The translations under genes and the position numbers were made by a program. Under the pieces are notes generated by a model. That model saw nothing but the letters and a program-made list of their open reading frames with translations, had not been told where the DNA came from and did no database searches. A DNA stretch of 64,000 nt, from positions 62,001 through 126,000 of the forward strand of contig NZ_CACSJO010000003.1 in NCBI RefSeq assembly GCF_902706195.1. The letters run 5' to 3'. Below, piece after piece: positions 54,743 through 63,892 of this stretch. The DNA is from Novosphingobium sp. 18050. Its GTDB lineage: Bacteria; Pseudomonadota; Alphaproteobacteria; Sphingomonadales; Sphingomonadaceae. Position 1 is the first letter of the stretch. Every line of letters begins with the position of its first letter.

Positions 54743-55028
54743 GCTGACCGCTTACTCCTGTCACCCAAAAGCTGGCAGGTTTAGGGACGCATGCGCCCTC
54801 TCCGACCTGGAGAGTGTCACCTTACGGCTTCATTAGCGATGCCGCGGCAGATAGGCGCGCGAAAGCGGAGGCGGCGAAGCAATGCCAACGCCCAACCCGC
54901 TCGCCTTTTCCTCCCGGGCGAACGGTGGAACTATTGCACCCGAGGCACATCTTCGTGCGGCGATTCTTCGACATCTCCACGATGGGGTGTATGGGAAACG
55001 CAAACCTCCCTTCCTCACGTGAGACCTC

Positions 55029-55499
55029 ATGATCCGCATCCTGATCGACGCCGACGCCTGCCCGGTCAAGGACGAGACTTACAAGGTCGCCGCTCGCCAC
55101 AAGGTGCCGGTAGTGGTCGTCAGCAACAGCCCGATCCGGGTGCCGCAAAGCACACTGATCTCGCGCAAGGTGGTGAGCGACGCTTTCGATGCCGCCGACG
55201 ACTGGATCGTCGAAACGCTGGAGGCGTCCGGAGAGGCCCGCAACGTCGTCATCACCGCCGACATCCTGCTGGCCGACCGCTGCCTGAAGCTGGGCGCGAG
55301 CGTGGTGGCGCCCAACGGCAAACCTTTCACCAGTTCCTCTATCGGCGGCGCCATCGCCACGCGCGCGATCATGGCGGACCTGCGCGCGGGCGGCGACGTG
55401 GTCGGCGGGCCGCCACCGTTCTCAAAGCAGGACAGATCGCGGTTCCTCTCCGCCCTGGACGAAGTGCTGGTGCGGTTGCTTCGGTCCGGGAAGTACTGA
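55029..55499 (+). CDS. DUF188 (YaiI/YqxD) family protein
   Basis: The 156-residue protein has RILIDADACPVKDETYKVA near the start, then DWIVETLEASGEARNVVITADILLADRCL, ADRC and PFSKQDRSRFLSALD, which are hallmarks of the YaiI/YqxD family. The DADACP and ADILLADRC motifs resemble PIN-like nuclease acidic sites, but the activity is unknown. ATG at 55029. Preceded by a 286-base spacer with no visible gene. Confidence 0.9.
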   Translation: MIRILIDADACPVKDETYKVAARHKVPVVVVSNSPIRVPQSTLISRKVVSDAFDAADDWIVETLEASGEARNVVITADILLADRCLKLGASVVAPNGKPFTSSSIGGAIATRAIMADLRAGGDVVGGPPPFSKQDRSRFLSALDEVLVRLLRSGKY

Positions 55500-55577
55500 A
55501 CGAGCAGGAGCGCGGCGGGGCCGGAGCTTCGCCTCGCCTCGCGCTTCATCGGCGCAGGCGCACAATCTCCCATTCAC

Positions 55578-55634
55578 TCATCGCCTTAAGCGATGAAGCC
55601 AATCGGATCATCACGTTACAAATCGTGATGATCC
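55578..55634. promoter_or_regulatory. Two tandem inverted repeats upstream of ahpC
   Basis: TCATCGC (55578-55584) and GCGATGA (55590-55596) are a perfect 7-base pair around CTTAA. GGATCATCACG (55605-55615) and CGTGATGATCC (55624-55634) are perfect 11-base arms around 8 bases. They end 53 bases before the ahpC ATG. They could be operators or a leader hairpin. No OxyR spacing is visible. Confidence 0.6.
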
Positions 55635-55687
55635 CGGCCTATCTCACACTCGTCAGTTTCAACCACCCCACGAAGGAATATACATCC

Positions 55688-56254
55688 ATGGGTATCGTCG
55701 GCAGCACCATCAAGCCGTTCAACAACACCGCCTTCCAGTCCGGTAAGGGCTTCTTCGACGTCACCGAAGGCGACATCGCCGGCAAGTGGGCCGTCTTCTT
55801 CTTCTATCCCGCAGACTTCACCTTCGTGTGCCCGACCGAGCTGGAAGACCTGGGCGAGCAGTACGCCACCCTGCAGGGCATGGGCGTGGAAGTGTTCGGC
55901 GTTTCGACCGACACGCACTTCAGCCACAAGGCATGGCACGACACCTCGGAAAAGATCGGCAAGATCACCTACGCGTTCCTTGGTGACCAGAACCACAACC
56001 TGACCAACAACTTCGGCGTTCTGCGCGAAGGCGTTGGCCTGGCCGACCGCGCTACCTTCGTCGTCGATCCCGATGGCGTGATCCAGCTGGTCGAAATCAC
56101 CCCCGAGGGCGTGGGCCGCAACGCGGTTGAACTGGTCCGCAAGATCAAGGCCGCCAAGTACTGGCGCGAGAACCCCGGCCAGGTCTGCCCCGCCAAGTGG
56201 GAAGAAGGCAGCGAGACCCTCGCTCCCTCGCTCGACCTCGTCGGCAAGCTCTAA
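55688..56254 (+). CDS. ahpC: Alkyl hydroperoxide reductase subunit C (peroxiredoxin)
   Basis: The 188-residue 2-Cys peroxiredoxin has peroxidatic Cys48 in PADFTFVCPTELEDL and resolving Cys167 in PGQVCPAKW. It reduces hydroperoxides and is recycled by AhpF, encoded 160 bases downstream. Start ATG at 55688 with AAGGAA upstream; the longer frame to 54791 overlaps the DUF188 gene and is a shadow. Two inverted repeats lie in its 5-prime region. Confidence 0.96.
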   Translation: MGIVGSTIKPFNNTAFQSGKGFFDVTEGDIAGKWAVFFFYPADFTFVCPTELEDLGEQYATLQGMGVEVFGVSTDTHFSHKAWHDTSEKIGKITYAFLGDQNHNLTNNFGVLREGVGLADRATFVVDPDGVIQLVEITPEGVGRNAVELVRKIKAAKYWRENPGQVCPAKWEEGSETLAPSLDLVGKL

Positions 56255-56414
56255 GACCAACGCGACACCTTAGGGTCGCGTGCTGAAGGTGCGCGGCCCG
56301 GGGTCCCCCTCCCCCGAGCCGCGCCCTGATGCCCCGCGCATCGACGCGGCCGGGCGGACCGGTGCCCCGGACCGCCCCTTTTCTCCGAACGCAAATTCCA
56401 AAGGACCCAAGACC

Positions 56415-58016
56415 ATGCTCGACCCCGCCCTGAAGCAACAGCTCTCGCAATATCTCGCCATGCTGCGCGAGCCGATCGAGCTGGTCGCCTCGCTGGGCGA
56501 CGATGCAAAGTCGACCGAGACGCGCGAGCTGCTGACCACCATCGCCTCCCTCTCGGACAAGGTCACCGCCACTTTCGACGGCGACGATGCGCGCCGTCCC
56601 AGCTTCATCATCCGCCGCGCTTCCGACGCCAGCGCCTGGGTGCGCTTCGCCGGCCTGCCGCTCGGCCATGAATTCACCTCGCTGGTCCTCGCATTGCTGT
56701 GGACCGGCGGCCATCCGCCCAAGGTTTCCGACGAAGTCCTCGAACAGATCCGCCTGCTGGAAGGCAGCACCGATTTCGAGATGTACTTCTCGCTCTCGTG
56801 CCACAACTGCCCCGACGTTGTGCAGGCGCTGACGCTGATCTCGCTGAACAACCCCCACGTGAATGCCACCCTGATCGAGGGCGGCTCGTTCCAGGCGGAA
56901 GTCGAGGAGCGCGGCGTCATGGCCGTCCCCGCCGTCTTCCTGAACGGCAAGATGTGGGGTTCGGGCAAGATGAGCGTGGAGGAAATCCTCACCAAGCTCG
57001 ACTCCGGCGCCGACGCCAAGGCGGCCGCGAAGCTGGCCGAGAAGAAGCCTTTCGAAGTTCTCGTCGTCGGCGGCGGGCCTGCCGGCGCCGCAGCATCGGT
57101 CTACACCGCACGCAAGGGCTTCTCGACCGGTATCGCCGCCGAACGCTTTGGCGGGCAGGTGCAGGACACCATGGGTATCGAGAATTTCATCTCGGTTCCC
57201 TACACCGAAGGCCCGAAACTGGCCGCCGCTCTGGAAGCCCACGTCGCGGAATACGACATCGACGTTATGAACCTCCAGCGGGCCGAGAAGCTGATCCCGG
57301 CCACCGAGGTAGGCGGCTATCACGAGGTAGTCTTCGCCAACGGCGCTTCGCTGAAGGCCCGCAGCCTCGTACTGACCACCGGCGCGCGCTGGAGGAACCT
57401 CGGCGTTCCCGGTGAGGAGCAGTACAAGAACAAGGGCGTGGCCTATTGCCCGCACTGCGACGGCCCGCTGTTCAAGGGCAAGCGCGTGGCGGTTATCGGC
57501 GGCGGTAATTCCGGCGTCGAGGCGGCGATCGACCTCGCCAACATCGTCGGTCATGTCACGCTGATCGAATTCGACGCCAAGCTGCGCGCCGACCAGGTCC
57601 TGGTCGACAAGCTGGCCTCGATGAAGAATGTCGACATCTTCACCTCCGCCCAGACCACCGAGGTCGAAGGCGACGGCGAGAAAGTCAACGCGCTGGTCTA
57701 CAAGAACCGCGAAACGGGCGCGGAGCACAAGGTCGCGCTGGAAGGCGTTTTCGTCCAGATCGGACTGGTGCCCAATACCGAGTGGCTCAAGGACAGCGGC
57801 GTGGAACTCACGGCGCGCGGCGAGATCGTCATCGACGAAAAGGCCGCGACCAACCTGCCCGGCATCTTCGCGGCAGGCGACGTGACCACTGTGCCTTACA
57901 AGCAGATCATCATCGCCATGGGCGAAGGCTCGAAGGCAGCGCTCTCTGCATTCGACTACCTGATCCGCAACGAGGCACCCGAGGAAATCGCTCAGGCCGC
58001 CCTGCAGGCCGCCTGA
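56415..58016 (+). CDS. ahpF: Alkyl hydroperoxide reductase subunit F
   Basis: The 533-residue flavoprotein has an N-terminal tandem thioredoxin-fold region with disulfide CHNC (Cys129, Cys132), FAD site [17 protein letters not shown] site [14 protein letters not shown] and the redox CPHC (Cys345, Cys348). It takes NADH electrons to AhpC. ATG at 56415. Same strand as ahpC with a GC-rich spacer; likely an ahpCF operon. Followed by a terminator. Confidence 0.96.
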   Translation: MLDPALKQQLSQYLAMLREPIELVASLGDDAKSTETRELLTTIASLSDKVTATFDGDDARRPSFIIRRASDASAWVRFAGLPLGHEFTSLVLALLWTGGHPPKVSDEVLEQIRLLEGSTDFEMYFSLSCHNCPDVVQALTLISLNNPHVNATLIEGGSFQAEVEERGVMAVPAVFLNGKMWGSGKMSVEEILTKLDSGADAKAAAKLAEKKPFEVLVVGGGPAGAAASVYTARKGFSTGIAAERFGGQVQDTMGIENFISVPYTEGPKLAAALEAHVAEYDIDVMNLQRAEKLIPATEVGGYHEVVFANGASLKARSLVLTTGARWRNLGVPGEEQYKNKGVAYCPHCDGPLFKGKRVAVIGGGNSGVEAAIDLANIVGHVTLIEFDAKLRADQVLVDKLASMKNVDIFTSAQTTEVEGDGEKVNALVYKNRETGAEHKVALEGVFVQIGLVPNTEWLKDSGVELTARGEIVIDEKAATNLPGIFAAGDVTTVPYKQIIIAMGEGSKAALSAFDYLIRNEAPEEIAQAALQAA

Positions 58017-58039
58017 ACCTTAAGATCCCAACGAGAGGC

Positions 58040-58072
58040 GGGCGGGGGTCGAAAGACTCCCGCCCGTTTCGT
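58040..58072 (+). terminator. Terminator after ahpF
   Basis: GGGCGGGGGTC (58040-58050) and GACTCCCGCCC (58055-58065) form a GC stem with a GAAA loop and one G-T wobble, followed by GTTTCGTT. It lies 23 bases past the stop and converges with the autotransporter gene. A separate CCTCCCC/GGGGAGG hairpin is at 58083-58101. Confidence 0.85.
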
Positions 58073-58108
58073 TAGTGCTTCTCCTCCCCGCATAGGGGAG
58101 GGGTAGAC

Positions 58109-61100
58109 TCAAAAAGCCACGCTGAGCGACGCCCGCAAAGACTTGTCGTTGCTGGTGCTGGTCTTCTCCATCCTGGCCCCGATCTTCCACGTGAAGTCGT
58201 AGCCGCCCGCAAGCATGCTCACCTCCCCGACCCATGCGCCCTTGAGACTGTCGCCGGTGATCGAGAAGGCCTCGCCCGCGTCATAGCTGTCGCCGCCGTT
58301 GAAGTAAGCGGTGGTGGTGCCCAGCTTGCCGGACAGCACCTCGCGGCGGCCCGCCTCGACCGCGAAGGTCAACGGGCGCCAGTCGGGCGAAATCGTGCCG
58401 AGCGAATAGGCGGCGGTCACCGTCGGCGTCGCCGTCAGAGCCCTGCTGGTACGGCTGGCCACCGAGAGGGCAACGGCGTCGCTGTCGGCGGTTTCATCGT
58501 AGCCGCTTTCCTTCAGCCACATCTGTTCCAGCTCCAGCTTCGGTTTGAGGCTGAAGCGGCGCGACATGTCGAACTTGTACGAAGCGCCCAGCAGGCCGGA
58601 GAACAGCCATCCCTTCCAGCTGCCATCCGCGTCATAGGTGAAGTCGGTATCGTCTATGGTGCCGGTGTAGGTGCGGGTCGAATCAATCGAAATGCGCGAC
58701 GCGCCCAGGCGAGCCCAGGCCATCAGCGGGCCCTTGGCGGTGCGCCAGAACGCGCCGAAATCGTGCTGGCCGATATCGAGGTCGCCGGTGCCGCCGTTGT
58801 CCTTCACACTCGACTTGAGCCACGCATAGGAGACGCCGAAGTACCCCAGATCGGTGTGCCGCTCTAAGCCCGCCGAGAGACCCCAGCCGCTGGCCTTGTA
58901 GCTGGCGGTGCCGGTGGCCTCCTTGCTGGCGCGCCAGTAGACCGGCTCAAGCCAGCCGCCCACGTCCGATATCTCGAACATCGAGGTTTCATCGCTGATG
59001 TGGCGCGCGGCCAAACGGTCGCCCATCGTCACCGCCTTGAACACGCCGCCGGCATGGTCTGGCAGCAGCGAAGCGGTCTGGGTGCGCAGGGTCGCCGAAT
59101 CCTCGACCTGGAGCAGGCTCTCGGTGATGTAGTCGTCGTTCTGCGCGGTGGAATAGATCGCGTCCCAGCCGGCTGCCTGCGACTTGGTCAGACCCAGTTC
59201 GCCGGCCGTCTTGCGATCCAGCGTAAGGTAGATGTTGCTGTCGTCGCTGCTAACGCTGCCGTTGTAGAGGAACGGCGTATCGACCGATGCGTTGAGCGCG
59301 CCGTTGACGGTGAGGCTGTCCGAGGACAGAACCGTGTAAGTGCCCTCGGCCGTCGCCAGGCTGTTCACCGTAGCAACGACGCTGGCGCCGTCTTCCAGCA
59401 CCGCGCTGTCCACGACGATGGTCGAGCTTTCCGCTCCATCGACATAGACGCCGATCGTGCCAGCCGAAGCGACATGAAGGCTGCCGAAGTTGATCGTCAC
59501 CGCCTCGTCCGGGATCAGCGTACCGCCGTTCACGGTAACCGCCACATTAGCCGCATTGGCGAACTGCCCGGAATAGGTCGCCGTGTCATTGATAGTAACG
59601 GTGCCCGCCTCGCCCGCAAAATCCATCGTGCCTGCGAACGTCGAGGCGCCCGAAAGGCTGGCCGCGCCGGTGCCGGTGTCGAAGTAGACGTCGCCGGTAT
59701 AGGCGGCATCGTCCGAGAGCGTGAGGGTATCGTCGCCGGCCCCGAACCGGGTGTCGCCAACGATCTGGCCGGTCGAGGCGGTGATCGTGTCATTGCCCGA
59801 ACCCGTCAGGATATCGCCATAGATACGGGCGTAGACGGTGGGGTCGGCCTCGTCGTTGTCCTCCACGTATTCGGCGCGGGTCTCGGCGTCGGCATCGTTG
59901 AGGTACTGGGTGATGGTGACGCCGGAGGTGTTGGCCGAAAGGTCGATCGCAGTACGGCTGTCGGTGCTGGAGCCGTTGGCGCTGATGTAGCCGGTGTTGA
60001 CCAGCGAAGTGAGGCTGCCGGACAGGTCCTGGATGCCCACCGTCGTGCCCTCTCCGGCAGAGGTGAGCGAGGCCGTGATGTTGCCGCTGTTGTAGAGGCT
60101 GGTGACCGTGCTGCCCTCGTTGATGAGGAGCGCGGTGGCGGCAGTGTCGTAGGAAGTCGCCGAGAGCGTGCCGGAAACGCCGATGCCATCGGTCAGCGTT
60201 ACATCGCCGCCCTGCCCGCCTATGACGACGCCGTAAGCTGCGGTATTACTGTAATAGGAATTCGCGGTGATCGAACCTTCGAGCGCCAGCGAATACGTGC
60301 CGACATTCGCGGCCACCGATCCGATGGTGATATCGCTGCTGCCGCCGATCTGCAGCGCTGCGCCATTGCCGTAAGCGGTGATGACGCCGGTGCCCTCGTC
60401 GCTGTCGTCCACCCCATCGCCGTCGATGTCGTCGGAACCCGAATCGTCATCGACTGGCGGCGCGGCGATGTAGATTCCGCCCGCGACATTGCCGGTGACC
60501 GAGACCGCCGCCGTGCCCGTGCGCAGCGCGGCGCGGGACAGGACCATCGTGTCGCCATCGTCGTTGGTATAGGAATAGCCTTTCGTCACCGTGCCCTGGA
60601 TGGTGAGCGCCCCGGTGACGTCGCCATTGATAGCCACCGCGCTCGAGCCATAGCCTACCGCCGACACAACACCTTCGACGGTGACGTTGCCATCCACGCC
60701 CTGAGTCGAGAGGCCAAACGAATTGTCCCCGATGACGCTGATCGTCCCGGTATTGGTGACATTGCCAGTCCAGTCCCCGCCCAGCACGATGCCGCCCGAG
60801 TTCTGGCCCTCTACCTTGATCGCGCCGTCGTTGAGGATCGTGCCTGCCGCATCGCCCGCGGAATGGATGCCGTAGCGATTGCTGGCCGAGGCGATACCCC
60901 TGGTGACGATGCCGTCCGAATCGTCATCATCAAGGACGTAATCCTCCAGAACCGAAATGGTCGCATCGTCACCTACGGTAACGGTAGAGGTGGTCCCGGA
61001 GACGATGCTGATACCCGAGGTATTGCTGCTCCCGCCCATCTCGATCGTGCCGTTCATCGCCGCGGTCGAATTGCTGTCCAGGGTTATGCCGCTGCCGCTC

Positions 61101-61264
61101 GCCAGCGCGATCGAACCGGCGGTCTTGACCGTGATATTGCCCGCGCTCGAGGTCGAGAGCGGGGTGACCGTGTCGCCCGACACCGTGGTATCGGCCAGCG
61201 CCGGCGCGGAGACGAGAGCGAGCACGAGCGCGCCCAGGCTGGAGGTGGTGTGCAGCGAAGCCAT
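58109..61264 (-). CDS. Large autotransporter with beta-helical passenger
   Basis: The 1051-residue protein has a signal peptide (SSLGALVLALVSAPALA), a Gly/Asn/Thr/Ser-rich repetitive passenger (short rungs such as NITVKTAGSIALASGSGI and VTNTGTISVIGDNSFGL; about residues 25-750) and a C-terminal autotransporter beta-barrel of about 280 residues ending in SLRASLSVAF. Acidic stretches at residues about 112-117 and 272-290 (DIDGDGVDDSDEG) look like calcium-binding loops. It should display the passenger on the cell surface. Alone on the minus strand. Adhesin or other role is inference. Confidence 0.88.
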   Translation of the reverse strand: MASLHTTSSLGALVLALVSAPALADTTVSGDTVTPLSTSSAGNITVKTAGSIALASGSGITLDSNSTAAMNGTIEMGGSSNTSGISIVSGTTSTVTVGDDATISVLEDYVLDDDDSDGIVTRGIASASNRYGIHSAGDAAGTILNDGAIKVEGQNSGGIVLGGDWTGNVTNTGTISVIGDNSFGLSTQGVDGNVTVEGVVSAVGYGSSAVAINGDVTGALTIQGTVTKGYSYTNDDGDTMVLSRAALRTGTAAVSVTGNVAGGIYIAAPPVDDDSGSDDIDGDGVDDSDEGTGVITAYGNGAALQIGGSSDITIGSVAANVGTYSLALEGSITANSYYSNTAAYGVVIGGQGGDVTLTDGIGVSGTLSATSYDTAATALLINEGSTVTSLYNSGNITASLTSAGEGTTVGIQDLSGSLTSLVNTGYISANGSSTDSRTAIDLSANTSGVTITQYLNDADAETRAEYVEDNDEADPTVYARIYGDILTGSGNDTITASTGQIVGDTRFGAGDDTLTLSDDAAYTGDVYFDTGTGAASLSGASTFAGTMDFAGEAGTVTINDTATYSGQFANAANVAVTVNGGTLIPDEAVTINFGSLHVASAGTIGVYVDGAESSTIVVDSAVLEDGASVVATVNSLATAEGTYTVLSSDSLTVNGALNASVDTPFLYNGSVSSDDSNIYLTLDRKTAGELGLTKSQAAGWDAIYSTAQNDDYITESLLQVEDSATLRTQTASLLPDHAGGVFKAVTMGDRLAARHISDETSMFEISDVGGWLEPVYWRASKEATGTASYKASGWGLSAGLERHTDLGYFGVSYAWLKSSVKDNGGTGDLDIGQHDFGAFWRTAKGPLMAWARLGASRISIDSTRTYTGTIDDTDFTYDADGSWKGWLFSGLLGASYKFDMSRRFSLKPKLELEQMWLKESGYDETADSDAVALSVASRTSRALTATPTVTAAYSLGTISPDWRPLTFAVEAGRREVLSGKLGTTTAYFNGGDSYDAGEAFSITGDSLKGAWVGEVSMLAGGYDFTWKIGARMEKTSTSNDKSLRASLSVAF

Positions 61265-61383
61265 GTTTTTTTGCGTCCCGGAAGGGTTGGTGGCGGAGAT
61301 TTCAGGTGAGATGCGCGGCGAGCGCCCGGATCGGGCGCTCGCGTCCGACGCTTTGGTCAGATGCGCGGATCAGATGGACCGGA

Positions 61384-62343
61384 TCAGGTAGCGATGCCGA
61401 TCAGGGCGCTGCCGGTGTATCCGGCCGACACGCTGCCGCTGAGCGTCGGTGTCATCTGCGCCAGCTGGGCCGAGGTATTGTCGCCGAAGACATTGTCCGA
61501 CGAAAGCGAGATCGCGTTGTAGTTGGCGATGCTGGCCGTGTAGGTAGAATTGCCCGTGAAGACGGCCGTATTGGTCGCCGCCGGCATCGCCAGCTGCGAG
61601 ATCAGCGCGGCAGTGCGTCCAGTGCTGGCGGAGGTCAGCCCCCCTGTGAAAATCTCGAAGTGGATGTGCGGCCAGCGGCCCGAATAGCAGGCAGGGTAGA
61701 TCGTGGTGAAAGTCACCTTGCCCTCGGCATCGGTCACCTGCACGCCGCGCAGATAGCTTTCTGTCGTTACCCCGCTCGAATAAAGCGAGTAGCGGCCATA
61801 GGCATCGCAGTGCCAGACATAGATCGCCGCGCCCGAAATCGCCGCGCAGCCGTTGCTGACGTCGACCAGTTGCAGTTCGAGTTCGAGGGGAACCCCGGTC
61901 GCCGTAGTGGTCGAGCCGATGAAGCTGGAGCGGATGTCCGACCGCACGATGCCGCTCTGGGTCAGAACGTTCGATGTCGCGCCGCTGGCGGTATTGGTGC
62001 CGTCCGCAGGGTAAGGCCCGTTGGTTTCAGTCGGATCGGCAACGCATGAAGCACCCGAAGTCCCGCCGGAAGTCGACGACGAGGTCGAGGTCGACGAGGA
62101 CGAACTGGAGGTCGAGCTGGAACTGGAGGTCGAGGACGACGACGTCGCAGTGTCGGAACCAGAGGAGGAAGAACTGCTGTCGTCTCCGCCGCAGGCTGCC
62201 AGTGCGGCCGTAGCGCCTGTGCCCGCCAGGAAGGCCAGTGCCCGGCGCCGGGCGAACATCTCGCGCCCTATCGCGGCCAGATCTTCTGCCAGACCGTGGC
62301 CGTGGCGCGGTTCGCCTTGTCCTTCATGCTCCCGATTACCCAT
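61384..62343 (-). CDS. Lipoprotein-type intradiol ring-cleavage dioxygenase
   Basis: The 319-residue protein starts at ATG 62343 with AAGGAGG 5 bases upstream. It has a twin-arginine-like signal (RRRALAFLAGTGATAALAAC, lipidated Cys 51), a Ser/Thr-rich low-complexity linker (residues about 56-99) and an intradiol dioxygenase domain. That domain has the Tyr in YVWHCDAYGRYS and the Tyr/His/His in TIYPACYSGRWPHIHFEIF expected for non-heme Fe(III). Extracytoplasmic ring-cleavage enzymes are unusual; the aromatic substrate is unknown. It lies between the autotransporter and the response regulator. Confidence 0.85.
   Translation of the reverse strand: MGNREHEGQGEPRHGHGLAEDLAAIGREMFARRRALAFLAGTGATAALAACGGDDSSSSSSGSDTATSSSSTSSSSSTSSSSSSTSTSSSTSGGTSGASCVADPTETNGPYPADGTNTASGATSNVLTQSGIVRSDIRSSFIGSTTTATGVPLELELQLVDVSNGCAAISGAAIYVWHCDAYGRYSLYSSGVTTESYLRGVQVTDAEGKVTFTTIYPACYSGRWPHIHFEIFTGGLTSASTGRTAALISQLAMPAATNTAVFTGNSTYTASIANYNAISLSSDNVFGDNTSAQLAQMTPTLSGSVSAGYTGSALIGIAT
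62047..62178 (-). repeat. Ser/Thr low-complexity tract in the dioxygenase
   Basis: About 44 residues made almost only of Ser and Thr between the lipidated Cys and the catalytic domain, acting as a flexible surface spacer. On the other strand the same DNA encodes an acidic frame (VDDEVEVDEDELEVE) that is a shadow. Confidence 0.75.
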
Positions 62344-62444
62344 CTCGTCCTCCTTGCGCCCGGCCCCTCTGCCGGCCGAGCCTCGCGAAGGACTGTGCGC
62401 CGGGGGTTGCCGACAGATTTCAGGAGAATTGCGTCACGTTTGCG

Positions 62445-63221
62445 CTACTTTTCGCCCGGGCTGAGCACGGAAGGCACGAAGAGATAGCCTTCGTTGCGCA
62501 CGGTACGGATGATGTCGCTGCCGCCCTGGCCTTCGGACAGCTTGCGGCGCAGGCGCGAAAGCTGGACGTCGATGGCGCGGTCGTAATGATCCGAATCCTC
62601 GCCGCGCGACCAGTCCAGCAGCTGGTCCCGGGTCAGTACCCGGCGCGGATGCTGGGCGAAGGCCCGCAGCAGGCGAAACTCCCCGTCCGAAAGCGATATC
62701 ACCGCATTGGTGGGGTCGAACAGCAGGCGCAGGCCCAGGTCCATGCGCCATCCCGCGAAGTTCAGGCAGTCTCCCGAATCGATCTCTGCGGCGCGGGGAC
62801 GCGGCGTTTCCGCGCCGGACACAGGCGGAGCCACCGCACGGCGGCGCAGAACGGTGCGGATGCGCGCCAGCAGTTCGCGCGGGTTGCAGGGCTTGGCCAG
62901 ATAATCGTCGGCGCCCATCTCAAGGCCGACGATGCGGTCCACGTCGCTGCCTACGGCCGAAAGCATGATGACCGGCGGCGCGTCCGCGCCCAGCGCCCTG
63001 AGTGCCGTGAGCCCGTCTTCACGTGGCATCATCACATCCAGAACGATGAGGTCGAAATTCTCTGCCGCCAGCATGACGCGCATTTCCAGCGGATCGGCAG
63101 CTGTCGCCGTCTCATAGCCGTGCTTGGCAAGAAACTCGCCGATCAGCGAGCGGATGCCCTCGTCGTCGTCGACGATGAGAATGCGGGTCTGGAGGTCCAT
63201 TGCACGTGGTTCTAGGATCAT
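62445..63221 (-). CDS. OmpR-family response regulator
   Basis: The protein has a receiver domain (ILIVDDDEGIRSLIGEFLAKHGYE, phospho-Asp in LIVLDVMMPREDG, MLSAVGSDVDRIVGLEMGADDYLAKP) and a C-terminal winged helix (LSDGEFRLLRAFAQHPRRVLTRDQLLDW, RAIDVQLSRLRRKLSE, IIRTVRNEGYLFV). It regulates transcription after phosphorylation by a sensor kinase, possibly the one starting at 63893. A start at ATG 63200 (MDLQTRILIVDDD) is as plausible as 63221. Confidence 0.92.
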   Translation of the reverse strand: MILEPRAMDLQTRILIVDDDEGIRSLIGEFLAKHGYETATAADPLEMRVMLAAENFDLIVLDVMMPREDGLTALRALGADAPPVIMLSAVGSDVDRIVGLEMGADDYLAKPCNPRELLARIRTVLRRRAVAPPVSGAETPRPRAAEIDSGDCLNFAGWRMDLGLRLLFDPTNAVISLSDGEFRLLRAFAQHPRRVLTRDQLLDWSRGEDSDHYDRAIDVQLSRLRRKLSEGQGGSDIIRTVRNEGYLFVPSVLSPGEK

Positions 63222-63892
63222 TCGCCCGTCATGGATAGTATCTGTTCCGCGCGGATTTCAGCTGCCGTCGCAGGTTGCAGACCGTCTGAAATGTCCCTGC
63301 AAAGCGGTGAAATCCGGCGGCAACCTGAGCCTCCCAGAAAACCGGTCATGGACAGTCGAGCCAGCCACGACACGTTTCGGGCAGCCGGCTTCACGAGCCT
63401 GACAGCGCCCCCCGCGCCCATTCTCGTGAAGCCGGCCCCGGCCGTGTCAATGGCCACCGTCCCGGGCCACCCCGCCAGGATGCCCGGCGGTGCCGGGATC
63501 GTCGTCCGAGCAGGTTCTGTAGTCGCACCCGTCCTGCTCGGCGACGGTCCCGGAACACCTTTCGCGATGGGACGCGATTGTTCAGTAACGGGCAAAACGC
63601 AGAGTCCACAAACTGACACAGGTGTGGGCTACCTGCCGCCCAGCCGGTCCCACCGGGGCAACGACGGCGCAAGAGTTTTCACCCGGATGCCCGTCGCCAG
63701 CGGCGCTGCATCCGGCTCGGTCCGAGGTGACTGTTCCCTCCATCGGCCTTTCAGGCCACCGGAGGGAACGCGGAGCGGGGACAGGAGGGACGTGTCCCTC
63801 TCTCCTGTCCCTGCTTCGCATATCGCGCGCTTCGCACCTTGCCGTCATCAACCTCCTCGAATTCGCCGCAGCGTCGTGGCAAAGCAGCATCC
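63222..63892. other. Hairpin-rich ~670-bp spacer between response regulator and downstream membrane protein
   Basis: No convincing protein frame is seen. Six separable inverted repeats occur: 63384-63397 with 63423-63436 (14-base perfect arms), 63483-63497, 63507-63540, 63683-63715 (8-base arms), 63733-63769 (9-base arms, inner GGCC pair) and 63778-63811 (10-base arms plus an inner stem). The last two are adjacent. May be structured RNA, palindromic intergenic repeats or a regulatory spacer. Confidence 0.55.

Noticed and set aside
55578..55634. OxyR binding site for ahpC
   Set aside because: The repeats lack the ATAG/CTAT elements with 7-base spacing.
59000..61309. Large plus-strand frame opposite the autotransporter (769 codons)
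   Set aside because: Arg/Gly/Ala-rich with no fold-like pattern; it is a shadow of the autotransporter, which has a signal and beta-barrel.
62021..62464. Highly acidic plus-strand frame over the Ser/Thr tract
   Set aside because: It is the complement of the Ser/Thr codons; the minus-strand gene has a strong ribosome site.
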